Assembly: GCF_041677825.1 (NCBI RefSeq)
Contig: NZ_JBAYPG010000008.1
Span: 1-64,000, forward strand
DNA from: Castellaniella sp041677825
Lineage (GTDB): Bacteria > Pseudomonadota > Gammaproteobacteria > Burkholderiales > Burkholderiaceae_B
Reading direction: 5' to 3'
DNA: 64,000 nucleotides
Position 1 is the stretch's first letter. Each line of letters begins with the position of its first letter. Shown one piece after another: positions 1 to 6,766 of this stretch. The position numbers and the translations under genes are program-made. Below the pieces are notes generated by a model. That model saw nothing but the letters and a program-made list of their open reading frames with translations, made no database searches and was not told where the DNA came from.

Positions 1-1
1 G

Positions 2-268
2 CCGCCGCAGAACACCAGTCGAACCTGTCCGTGCTGTGGTCATGTGTCGGCGGACAACCGCCAGACGCAGGCACAGTTCCGGTGCGTGGCGTGCGGTTTC
101 GAGGAACACGCCGATCTGGTCGGCGCGATCAATGTACTAAGGGCGGGACACGCCCGGTTCGCCTGTGAAGTGAGCGATGCAGTAATGTCGCCAGCAGCAG
201 GAACCCACCGAAGCAGCTCATTCCGGCTCGATGCTGGGGTGAGCGCCGTAGGAATCCCCCGATTTTAG
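2..268 (+). CDS. tnpB: TnpB (IS200/IS605 OrfB) C-terminus, 5' truncated by window edge
   Basis: Only the last 88 codons are in the window; the frame is open from base 2. They carry the TnpB C-terminal zinc ribbon (a CPCC knuckle, then a CVAC knuckle about 20 residues on), followed by HADLVGAINVL, which matches the RuvC-III segment (Asp then Asn) of this family. The tail reads SPAAGTHRSS...AVGIPRF, common at the extreme C-terminus of these proteins and overlapping the element right end. TnpB is an RNA-guided nuclease encoded by IS200/IS605 elements; its guide RNA (reRNA/omegaRNA) comes from the 3' end of the gene and runs into flanking DNA. Whether the gene is intact upstream cannot be judged. 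Confidence 0.85.
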   Translation, partial: PPQNTSRTCPCCGHVSADNRQTQAQFRCVACGFEEHADLVGAINVLRAGHARFACEVSDAVMSPAAGTHRSSSFRLDAGVSAVGIPRF

Positions 269-285
269 GCGGGAGAGGATGTCAA
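195..285 (+). mobile_element. Right end of IS200/IS605-type element, with reRNA scaffold region
   Basis: The end of tnpB runs into a GGAATCCCCCG ... CGGGAGAGGATGTCAA block with a short CCCG/CGGG stem, ending in the TCAA typical of IS605-family right-end cleavage sites at base 285. The same GGAATC...GATGTCAA architecture recurs at 48.87 kb and, diverged, at 46.61 kb on the other strand. By family knowledge this segment would be the 3' scaffold of the TnpB guide RNA, with the guide taken from bases 286 onward (the rmuC coding start). The exact terminus is inferred from motif similarity. Confidence 0.7.
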
Positions 286-1853
286 CCGTGTTTTCATTGA
301 ATCCCGATATGCAGGCCATCGCCGCTCTGGGCCTCCTGGTGCTGATTCTGGTGGCGGGTGGCGTGGCCCTTCGAGGGCACTTCAGGCGCCTGGCTGTGGA
401 TGCCGGGCGCCTCGAGCACGCGGCCCGGCTGCAGGCGCAGGTCGAAGCCCTGCAGGGGCAAAGCGACGGGCAGGTGCAGGCCATCGAGCATTGGCGCCAG
501 CAGGCGCAGCAGGCCGAACTGGCCCTCGCCCGGGCGCAGGCGGCACTCGATGAAAAGCAGGCGGCGCTGCAGGTCATGCAGGCCGGGTTCGAGGCCGCCC
601 GGGCCAGTCTGCGGGTCGAGTTCGAGCAATTGGCGAGCCAGGTGCTCGAAGAGAAGTCGCGCCGCTTTGCGGAATCCGGGCGCAGCGAACTCACGCACGT
701 CCTGCTGCCGTTTCGTGAGCAGGTCGAGCAGTTCCGCCAGCGCATCAACGAGGTGCACGAGGCCGCCGTGCGCGGCCAGGCCCGGTTGTCTGCAGACATC
801 GGGCAGGTGCGCGAGATGGGCCTGAAAATGAGTGCCGAGGCCCAGGCGCTCAGTTCGGCCCTGCGTGGCGACAAGAAAACGGCCGGCAATTGGGGCGAGA
901 TGCAACTCGAGCGCAGCCTGCAGGTGGCGGGGCTGGTGCGCGATGAGCACTACCGCAGCCAGGCCAGCCTGCGCGACGAGTCCGGCCAGCGTCGGCTGCC
1001 CGATTTTCTGGTCCTGCTGCCCGATGGCAAGCACATGGTGCTCGACAGCAAAGTCTCCCTGGTGGCCTGGGAACAGGCCGTGGCCGCCGAGACCCCCGAG
1101 GCGCGCAACCAGGCGCTGGCGGCACATGTGCAGGCCGTACGCCAGCACGTGGCCGATCTGGCCGGCAAGGATTACGCGCGCCTGATCGGCTTGCGCAGCC
1201 CGGGCTTCGTGCTGATGTTCATGCCGGTGGAACCCGCCTACATCGAGGCACTGCGCCACGACAAGGCACTGTTCGACTGGGCCTATCGCCAGAATGTGGT
1301 TCTGGTATCCCATACGACCCTGATGCCGATCTTGCGTACAGTGGCGAGCCTCTGGATGCTGGCGCGCAGCAATGAGCAGGCGCGTGCCCTGAGCGACATG
1401 GCAGGCGATGTCTACCGCCAGGTGGTCCGGGTGGCCGAGCGGCTGCAGAAACTGGGCCAGACGCTGGGCAGCGCGGTGGGCCACTACAACCGCGCGGTCA
1501 CGGCGGTGGCGGGCCAGCAGGGCCTGTACGGCAAGGTGAACCGGTTTTCGGACCTGTCCATTCGAGCGGGGGCCGAGATGCCCGATCTGGCCGGATTGCA
1601 TGCCGATATCGAAGTCCACCGCCTGACCGAGATCCTGCCGGATGGCGCGGCCGAGCCAGCGCCTTCAGGGGTGCAGCCGGAAAGCGTGCGGCAGGAAAGC
1701 GTGCAGCCGGAAAGCGTGCAGCCGGAAAGCGTGCGGCAGGAAAGCGTGCGGTCCGACAGCGCACGATCCGGCAGCGTGTCGGATGAGCATCGGGTCGGGG
1801 CGCACATGGGGCCGGGCTCTGGGCCGACGCCAGGCCCGGAGGTCCTGTCATGA
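279..1853 (+). CDS. rmuC: DNA recombination protein RmuC
   Basis: RmuC family protein, a membrane-anchored coiled-coil protein with a nuclease-like core that limits DNA inversions between short inverted repeats. One membrane segment lies at about residues 14-31, a long Ala/Gln/Glu-rich coiled coil follows to about 185, and the RmuC core includes RGDKKTAGNWGE (about 195-207), LPDGKHMVLDSKVSL (about 246) and VSHTTLMPILRTVASLW (about 340). At 524 residues it is longer than usual because of a C-terminal extension of pentapeptide repeats. The ATG at 279 lies inside the IS right end, with GGGAGAGG directly before it; GTG at 288 or ATG at 309 are alternatives that need no IS sequence. It overlaps the next gene by ATGA. 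Confidence 0.93.
   Translation: MSTVFSLNPDMQAIAALGLLVLILVAGGVALRGHFRRLAVDAGRLEHAARLQAQVEALQGQSDGQVQAIEHWRQQAQQAELALARAQAALDEKQAALQVMQAGFEAARASLRVEFEQLASQVLEEKSRRFAESGRSELTHVLLPFREQVEQFRQRINEVHEAAVRGQARLSADIGQVREMGLKMSAEAQALSSALRGDKKTAGNWGEMQLERSLQVAGLVRDEHYRSQASLRDESGQRRLPDFLVLLPDGKHMVLDSKVSLVAWEQAVAAETPEARNQALAAHVQAVRQHVADLAGKDYARLIGLRSPGFVLMFMPVEPAYIEALRHDKALFDWAYRQNVVLVSHTTLMPILRTVASLWMLARSNEQARALSDMAGDVYRQVVRVAERLQKLGQTLGSAVGHYNRAVTAVAGQQGLYGKVNRFSDLSIRAGAEMPDLAGLHADIEVHRLTEILPDGAAEPAPSGVQPESVRQESVQPESVQPESVRQESVRSDSARSGSVSDEHRVGAHMGPGSGPTPGPEVLS
1671..1775 (+). repeat. 15-bp tandem repeat in the rmuC 3' end (7 units)
   Basis: Seven consecutive 15-base units, GTGCAGCCGGAAAGC and variants (GTGCGGCAGGAAAGC, GTGCGGTCCGACAGC, GCACGATCCGGCAGC), encode VQPES/VRQES-type pentapeptides. 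The unit length keeps the frame, so copy-number change would only alter the length of the disordered tail. The last two units are more diverged. Confidence 0.9.
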
Positions 1854-2908
1854 GTGCACGATCCCGCTTTCCATGCCGCGTGCGCGGGCTCTGCCGGTCG
1901 TGGCTGCTGGGCGTGCTGCTCGTGCTGGGCACGCTGGGCGTGTTCTCGTGCACCGGGGCCCATGCGCAAGACACGGATGTTTCCGGTCCGGTACAGGCGG
2001 CGCCTGTCGCCCAGGTTCGTGCGGCCTCCGCAGGCTGGCTCGAGGGCACCCCACGCATGGCCATCATGTCGGCTTTTGCTCCTGAATTGGCGCTGCTGCG
2101 GCAACATCTGGAACAGGCCGTACGCCTGACCTCGGACGGGGTGGATTTCGATCTGGGGGTACTCGAAGGCCAGCCCGTCGTGCTCATGCTGAGCGGTGTG
2201 AGCATGGTGAACGCCGCCATGAATACCCAGCTGCTCTTCGATCGGTTCAATGCCACGCACCTGGTCTTCAGTGGCATTGCCGGAGGCGTGAATCCTGCCC
2301 TGAATCTGGGTGATGTCGCCGTGCCGGAGCGCTGGGGGCAGTATCTCGAGATGGTGATGATGCGCGAACGCGCGCCGGGGCAGTTCCAGCCGCCCAGGGG
2401 CAAGACGACACTGGATTTCGCGCCCTACGGCGCCATGCAGCCGCGGCCCGTGCGTGTACGGCGAGCTGGCGAGACGCCGATCCAGGAGAAATTCTGGTTT
2501 GCGGCCGATGCGCAGATGCTCGAGGTGGCGCGCCGGATTCGCAGCGAACCCCTGCGCGCCTGCGATCAGCGCCAGCGCTGTGTTCAACACACACCCAGGG
2601 TGATCGTGGGCGGCAACGGTGTCTCGGGTCAGGCGTTCATGGACAACGCAGATTTTCGGCGCTACGTGTTCGATACCTTCGAGGCCAACGTGCTCGACAT
2701 GGAAAGCGCCGCCTGTGCCCAGGTGGCCTGGCGCAATCGTGTCCCGTTCATCGCCTTTCGGTCGCTGAGTGATCTGGCCGGTGGCGGTGCCGCCGAAAAT
2801 GAAATGTACGCTTTCATGAATATCGCCGCCGACAATGCCGCCCGGGTGCTGATGGCGTTCCTGCGGGCCTGGCCAAACCAGGCCGGGAGCCTGTCCGCTG
2901 CACGCTGA
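1850..2908 (+). CDS. Secreted nucleoside phosphorylase-superfamily protein (MTA/SAH nucleosidase-like)
   Basis: 352 residues with an N-terminal signal sequence (hydrophobic residues 18-33; likely cleavage after AHA at 39), so predicted periplasmic. The mature part has the PNP/UDP phosphorylase fold signatures: an initial MAIMSAFAPEL strand with the family Glu, SGIAGGVNPALNLGD, LDMESAACAQVA (the MTAN-type ribose-binding Glu) and FRSLSDLAGG (catalytic Asp). Cytosolic MTAN is about 230 residues; this version has about 100 extra residues including an insertion after GDVAVPERW. The start codon overlaps the rmuC stop (ATGA), implying translational coupling. The substrate in the periplasm is unknown. 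Confidence 0.8.
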   Translation: MSARSRFPCRVRGLCRSWLLGVLLVLGTLGVFSCTGAHAQDTDVSGPVQAAPVAQVRAASAGWLEGTPRMAIMSAFAPELALLRQHLEQAVRLTSDGVDFDLGVLEGQPVVLMLSGVSMVNAAMNTQLLFDRFNATHLVFSGIAGGVNPALNLGDVAVPERWGQYLEMVMMRERAPGQFQPPRGKTTLDFAPYGAMQPRPVRVRRAGETPIQEKFWFAADAQMLEVARRIRSEPLRACDQRQRCVQHTPRVIVGGNGVSGQAFMDNADFRRYVFDTFEANVLDMESAACAQVAWRNRVPFIAFRSLSDLAGGGAAENEMYAFMNIAADNAARVLMAFLRAWPNQAGSLSAAR

Positions 2909-2943
2909 GGGCCTGGCTCCGCTGCCGACCTGCGGTCGACGGG

Positions 2944-3546
2944 TCAGCCCGCCTGACGAGCGGCCCAGCGGCGGATGTGGTCGAAGCGGTCGAAGCCCCA
3001 GAAGGGTTCATCGTCCACGAATACGAACGGCGAGCCGAACACGCCGCGGCCCATGGCATCGGCGACGTCCTGCTTGAGCGCCGCCTTGATGGCGGGATCG
3101 GCCATGCCCTGTTCGAGCGCGGCCGGATCGAACCCGATGGCCTGTGCCTGCGCCCGCAGTATCGCGGCGTCGCGGATGTCCTGCCCTTGCACATAGTAGG
3201 CATCGAACACGCGGTGGGCGAAGGCGGCCGCCAGATTGCCCCCTTGCGCGCGCAGGAACAGCGTGGCGCGCGCCGCGCCGACGGTGGCGATGGGAAAGGG
3301 GTCGGGCCGCTGGTAAGGGATGTCGAACAGCTGCGCCGAACGTGCGAAGTCGCGCTCGGCGTAGGCGCCCTTGAGCGGGATGTCGACCAGGGGGCCACTG
3401 CCCATGGCCTGGAACATCGGGCCCAGCAGGATGGGGCGCCAGACCACATCGCGGCCCAGTTCCTGGCCCAGCGCCTCGATCCGGGTGCTGGCAAGGTAAG
3501 CATAAGGTGAGGAAAAATCGAAGTAGAAGTCCAGCGGTTTTTTCAT
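2944..3546 (-). CDS. DsbA-family 2-hydroxychromene-2-carboxylate isomerase-like protein
   Basis: 200 residues of the DsbA/kappa-GST-like thioredoxin fold. The N-terminus MKKPLDFYFDFSSPYAYLA is the family signature, with Ser in place of the CxxC active site, and the C-terminal GVFGSPFVFVDDEPFWGFDR is the cis-Pro region. Members are glutathione-dependent isomerases acting on ring-opened naphthalene intermediates, but many have no known substrate. The start at 3546 is chosen because GGAG sits seven bases upstream; longer upstream in-frame starts lack family similarity. It is convergent with the preceding gene and not in an obvious aromatic pathway. Confidence 0.85.
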   Translation of the reverse strand: MKKPLDFYFDFSSPYAYLASTRIEALGQELGRDVVWRPILLGPMFQAMGSGPLVDIPLKGAYAERDFARSAQLFDIPYQRPDPFPIATVGAARATLFLRAQGGNLAAAFAHRVFDAYYVQGQDIRDAAILRAQAQAIGFDPAALEQGMADPAIKAALKQDVADAMGRGVFGSPFVFVDDEPFWGFDRFDHIRRWAARQAG

Positions 3547-3644
3547 GGGGTCTCCTGCAGGTTGTAGAACCATGGCGCCGCGGGTCCGGGGTGCGTCGGG
3601 TCGGAATCGCCATGGATTAGAATGCCACTTTACTCTGATCCGCC

Positions 3645-4523
3645 ATGCGCTCATCCTTTCACAAGACATTTATTGCCCTGGCCCTGCTGGTGGCCGCCAT
3701 TGTGCTGCTCGCAGCGCTCTGGCTGCTCTGGCGCTGGCTGGATCGCGTCGACCCCATGGCTGGCATGGCGCTGATCGGCGGCCTGGCGGCTGCGGGTGCC
3801 ACGGCCCTGGGCACCTTGCCCATCCTGACGGTGCGGGCGCTGTCGACCCGCACACAGGACGCGCTGCTGGGCTTCGGGGCCGGGGTCATGCTGGCGGCCA
3901 GTGCCTTCTCGCTGACGATGCCGGGCCTGGAGGCTGCTGCCGACCTGGGCCATGGGCCCTGGGGGGCAGGGCTCATCGTCGGTTCGGCGATTCTGCTGGG
4001 GGCTCTCGTGCTGCTCGGCTTCGAGCGTTTCCTGCCCCATGAGCACTTCGTCAAGGGGCGCGAGGGGGTGGAATCCACCCGTCTGCGCCGCACCTGGCTG
4101 TTCGTGTTCGCCATTGCATTGCACAACGTGCCCGAGGGCCTGGCGATTGGCGTGGGCTACGCCGGCACCGACGTGTTGCGCGGTACGGCGCTGGCCACGG
4201 GGATTGCCATCCAGGACATTCCCGAGGGCCTGGTCGTGGCCGTGGCGTTGATGGCGGTCGGGTATGAACGCCGGTTTTCGGTGCTGCTGGGCATGGCCTC
4301 GGGGCTGGTGGAGCCCATCGCGGCCGTGCTGGGCGCGCTCGCCGTAGGCTGGTCAGCCGCCTTGCTGCCCTGGGGGCTGGGCTTTGCCGCAGGCGCCATG
4401 CTGTTCGTGATCAGCCACGAGATCATCCCCGAGTCGCACCGTGCCGGCCATGAGGCCCTGGCCACCTGCGGGCTGATGATAGGCTTCGTGGTGATGATGC
4501 TGCTCGACACGGCATTGGGCTGA
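3645..4523 (+). CDS. ZIP-family divalent metal transporter
   Basis: 292-residue inner-membrane protein with about eight hydrophobic segments. The two ZIP metal-site helices are plain: HNVPEGLAIG and QDIPEGLVVA, plus HEIIPESH near the end, which supplies further His/Glu ligands. ZIP proteins bring Zn(II), Fe(II) or Mn(II) into the cytoplasm. The loop between helices contains HEHF, a possible metal-sensing His stretch. Closest family types are ZupT/GufA; the metal cannot be assigned from sequence alone. The gene stands alone, divergent from the isomerase gene. Confidence 0.88.
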   Translation: MRSSFHKTFIALALLVAAIVLLAALWLLWRWLDRVDPMAGMALIGGLAAAGATALGTLPILTVRALSTRTQDALLGFGAGVMLAASAFSLTMPGLEAAADLGHGPWGAGLIVGSAILLGALVLLGFERFLPHEHFVKGREGVESTRLRRTWLFVFAIALHNVPEGLAIGVGYAGTDVLRGTALATGIAIQDIPEGLVVAVALMAVGYERRFSVLLGMASGLVEPIAAVLGALAVGWSAALLPWGLGFAAGAMLFVISHEIIPESHRAGHEALATCGLMIGFVVMMLLDTALG

Positions 4524-4658
4524 GCGCGGGCTCGCCTGTGCGCGCAAGCCCGATCTGCATCAGTGGCAAGCGTGCCTAGTGCAGTGCAGCATCGCGCGCT
4601 GTCAGGCCGTGCTGCTGGCCTGCAGCGGGCACGATGCTGCGCAGCTTGCCTGTGCGCC

Positions 4659-5033
4659 CTACAGGCCGGCCTTCAGGGCGCTGATCCCGCCGGTGGTGCC
4701 GTAGTTTTCGCGCGCCAGATCGTGGATGATGACGCGCGATGCCTTGGCCGAGACCCCCAGACAGCGTACACCGGCGGCATCCAGTGCCGCGATGGCGGCT
4801 TCCTTTTCCTGTGCGCTGCGGCCTTCGAGCAGATAGACTTCGAAGAGCACCATTTCTGCGGCAGGGTCCTGCCCGATCAACGCACTGTCGGCGCCGTATG
4901 AATCCAGGAACACATGGACGACGCTGCCGGAAACGTCCAGTGCGCTGGATACGGCACTGGCACATTCCTGCACCAGGCTTTTCTTTTGCTCGCTGCTTCG
5001 CTCGGCAGCAAGGTGGATCTTGATGAAGGGCAT
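4659..5033 (-). CDS. Tautomerase (4-oxalocrotonate tautomerase superfamily)
   Basis: 124 residues, starting MPFIKIHLAAERSSEQKKSL with the conserved Pro2 that acts as general base once Met is removed. At about twice the length of a 4-OT subunit it fits the fused two-unit group (second half ILxDLARENYGTTGG-like: VIIHDLARENYGTTGG). The physiological substrate is unknown. It lies 47 bases downstream of metY on the same strand, so may be cotranscribed with it. Confidence 0.8.
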   Translation of the reverse strand: MPFIKIHLAAERSSEQKKSLVQECASAVSSALDVSGSVVHVFLDSYGADSALIGQDPAAEMVLFEVYLLEGRSAQEKEAAIAALDAAGVRCLGVSAKASRVIIHDLARENYGTTGGISALKAGL

Positions 5034-5080
5034 TCGGGTCTCTCGGAAAAAAATCGGCTACGGATCGTTCGGGTGCGTGC

Positions 5081-6352
5081 TCAGGCCACGGCCAGGGCTT
5101 GCTCGATGTCGTCGACCAGATCGTCGATGTGCTCGATCCCCACGCACAGGCGCACCAGATCCTTGCTGACCCCTGCCGTGACGAGCTCTTCGTCGCTGAG
5201 TTGACGGTGCGTGGTGGTCGCCGGATGGCAGGCCAGCGTCTTGGCATCGCCGATGTTCACCAGCCGCTTGATGATCTGCAACTGGTCCATGAAGCGCGTG
5301 CAGGCCTCGATGCCGCCCTTGACCCCGAAGCTGAACAGCGAGGATGGAATACCACCGTCGATGTATTTCTGTGCCAGTGCGTAATCCCGGTTGTCTTCGA
5401 GGCCGGCAAAGTTGACCCAGGCCACTTTGGGGTGGCCCTGCAGGTATCTGGCCAGGGCCAGGGCGTTCTGGCAGTGGCGCTCCATGCGCAGGCCCAGGGT
5501 TTCGATGCCTTGCAGGATCAGGAAGGCGTTGAATGGCGAGATGGCGCCGCCGGTGTTGCGCAGGGCCACGGTACGCGCCCGGCCGGCCAGCGGGACTGCA
5601 GCGAAGTCATCGGCGTAGACAACCCCGTGATAGGCGGGTTCGGGCTCATTGAATTGCGGGAAGCGCGGGTTGTCTTTCCAGGGGAAGCGGCCCGCGTCGA
5701 TCAGGATGCCGCCAATGCTGGTGCCGTGGCCGCCCAGGTATTTGGTGAGGGCGTGGATGACGATGTCGGCCCCGTGTTCGATGGGCCGGCACAGGGCGGG
5801 CGTGGGCACGGTATTGTCGACCGCCAGGGGGATGCCATGGGCGTGTGCGATTTCGGCCAGGGCGGCGATGTCGACGACGTTGCCGGCGGGGTTGCCCACC
5901 GACTCGCAGTACACCAGGCGGGTGCGGTCGTCGATGGCGCGCTCGAAGGCCTGTGGATCGCGGCCGTCGACCAGGCGCGCCTCGATGCCCAGGTCGTTCA
6001 GCGTGTGGCGCAGGAACGTATAGGTGCCGCCGTAGACCTGGCTGGTGGCCACGATGTTGTCGCCCGCCTTGGCGACCGTGAGCACACAGGCCGTGATGGC
6101 CGCCATGCCCGAGGCAAACGCCAGCCCGGCTGCGCCGCCCTCGAGTTGTGCCACGCGGTTCTCGAGCACATCGGTGGTGGGGTTCATGATGCGCGTGTAG
6201 ATGTTGCCGGGGACCTTCAGGTCGAACAGGTCGGCCCCATGCTGCGTGTCATCAAAATAATAGCTGGTGGTCTGGTAGATGGGCACCGCAACCGAGTGGG
6301 TCTGCGGATCGCCGGCAAAACCGCCGTGGATGGCGATGGTGTCGCGCTTCAT
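5081..6352 (-). CDS. metY: O-acetylhomoserine aminocarboxypropyltransferase (sulfhydrylase)
   Basis: 423-residue Cys/Met-metabolism PLP enzyme of the MetY group: O-acetylhomoserine plus sulfide gives homocysteine plus acetate, in methionine synthesis. Signatures: ETLAIHGG-like start (DTIAIHGGF), PIYQTTSYYFDD, YTRIMNPTTDVLENRVAQLEGG, and the PLP lysine in HALTKYLGGHG at about residue 205. The length (about 420-430) separates MetY from the shorter MetB/MetC enzymes. Start at 6352 has GGAG seven bases upstream; ten further in-frame codons upstream are unsupported. It is divergent from nrdJ across a 414-base spacer. Confidence 0.92.
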   Translation of the reverse strand: MKRDTIAIHGGFAGDPQTHSVAVPIYQTTSYYFDDTQHGADLFDLKVPGNIYTRIMNPTTDVLENRVAQLEGGAAGLAFASGMAAITACVLTVAKAGDNIVATSQVYGGTYTFLRHTLNDLGIEARLVDGRDPQAFERAIDDRTRLVYCESVGNPAGNVVDIAALAEIAHAHGIPLAVDNTVPTPALCRPIEHGADIVIHALTKYLGGHGTSIGGILIDAGRFPWKDNPRFPQFNEPEPAYHGVVYADDFAAVPLAGRARTVALRNTGGAISPFNAFLILQGIETLGLRMERHCQNALALARYLQGHPKVAWVNFAGLEDNRDYALAQKYIDGGIPSSLFSFGVKGGIEACTRFMDQLQIIKRLVNIGDAKTLACHPATTTHRQLSDEELVTAGVSKDLVRLCVGIEHIDDLVDDIEQALAVA

Positions 6353-6639
6353 GACGTCTCCTTGTGCAATGGACCTGCGCATTTTGACACAGCTTCATAT
6401 AGCTGGAAATCATAAGCAAACTGTATGATGGCCGGGCGGCCGGGCTCCGGGGCGCTCGATGCTCGATTGCCCGATTCCATGGCGGCCGCAGCACACCGAA
6501 AAAGCTGTTCTGCGCGCATGGTTTCTGGCGCGCAATGGGCGTAAAGTAAACCTTGCAGCGCGCCTTGCCGCGCGGTCTGCGGTGCGCCGCGCGGGTCTCT
6601 GGCGCGGCGCTGGGCACGGCTGCCATGGGGTGGTTTTGT
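6353..6639. other. Intergenic region between metY and nrdJ
   Basis: No gene is supported here. Near metY there is a perfect dyad CAGCTTCATATAGCTG at 6390-6405 (5-base arms, 6-base spacer), placed where an activator or repressor of metY could bind. The middle part is very GC-rich with short inverted GCGCGC-type repeats and no coding signal. No SAM riboswitch core was recognised. The AT-rich end holds the NrdR boxes listed separately. Confidence 0.5.
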
Positions 6640-6686
6640 GGTCTATATATAGTGTATATTACACAGCTCAGCACTAGATATTGTAT
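6640..6686 (+). promoter_or_regulatory. Tandem NrdR boxes upstream of nrdJ
   Basis: Two 16-base sites match the NrdR consensus ACAC(T)ATATATA(G)TGT: GGTCTATATATAGTGT at 6640-6655 and GCACTAGATATTGTAT at 6671-6686. Both match 13 of 16 positions. Their starts are 31 bases apart, three helical turns, the spacing characteristic of paired NrdR boxes. NrdR is the nucleotide-sensing repressor of ribonucleotide reductase genes. The AT-rich stretch between and just after the boxes probably includes the promoter. Confidence 0.85.
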
Positions 6687-6766
6687 AAAATCCTTTTAAA
6701 TCCTTGTCGCTCCTGAATGCGTGGGCACCGGAATGCGGGCGCACGGTTGCAGGGGCAGGAGCCATC

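Noticed and set aside
6353..6430. SAM riboswitch before metY
   Set aside because: No conserved SAM-I or SAM-II core was found in the leader; only a short dyad is present.
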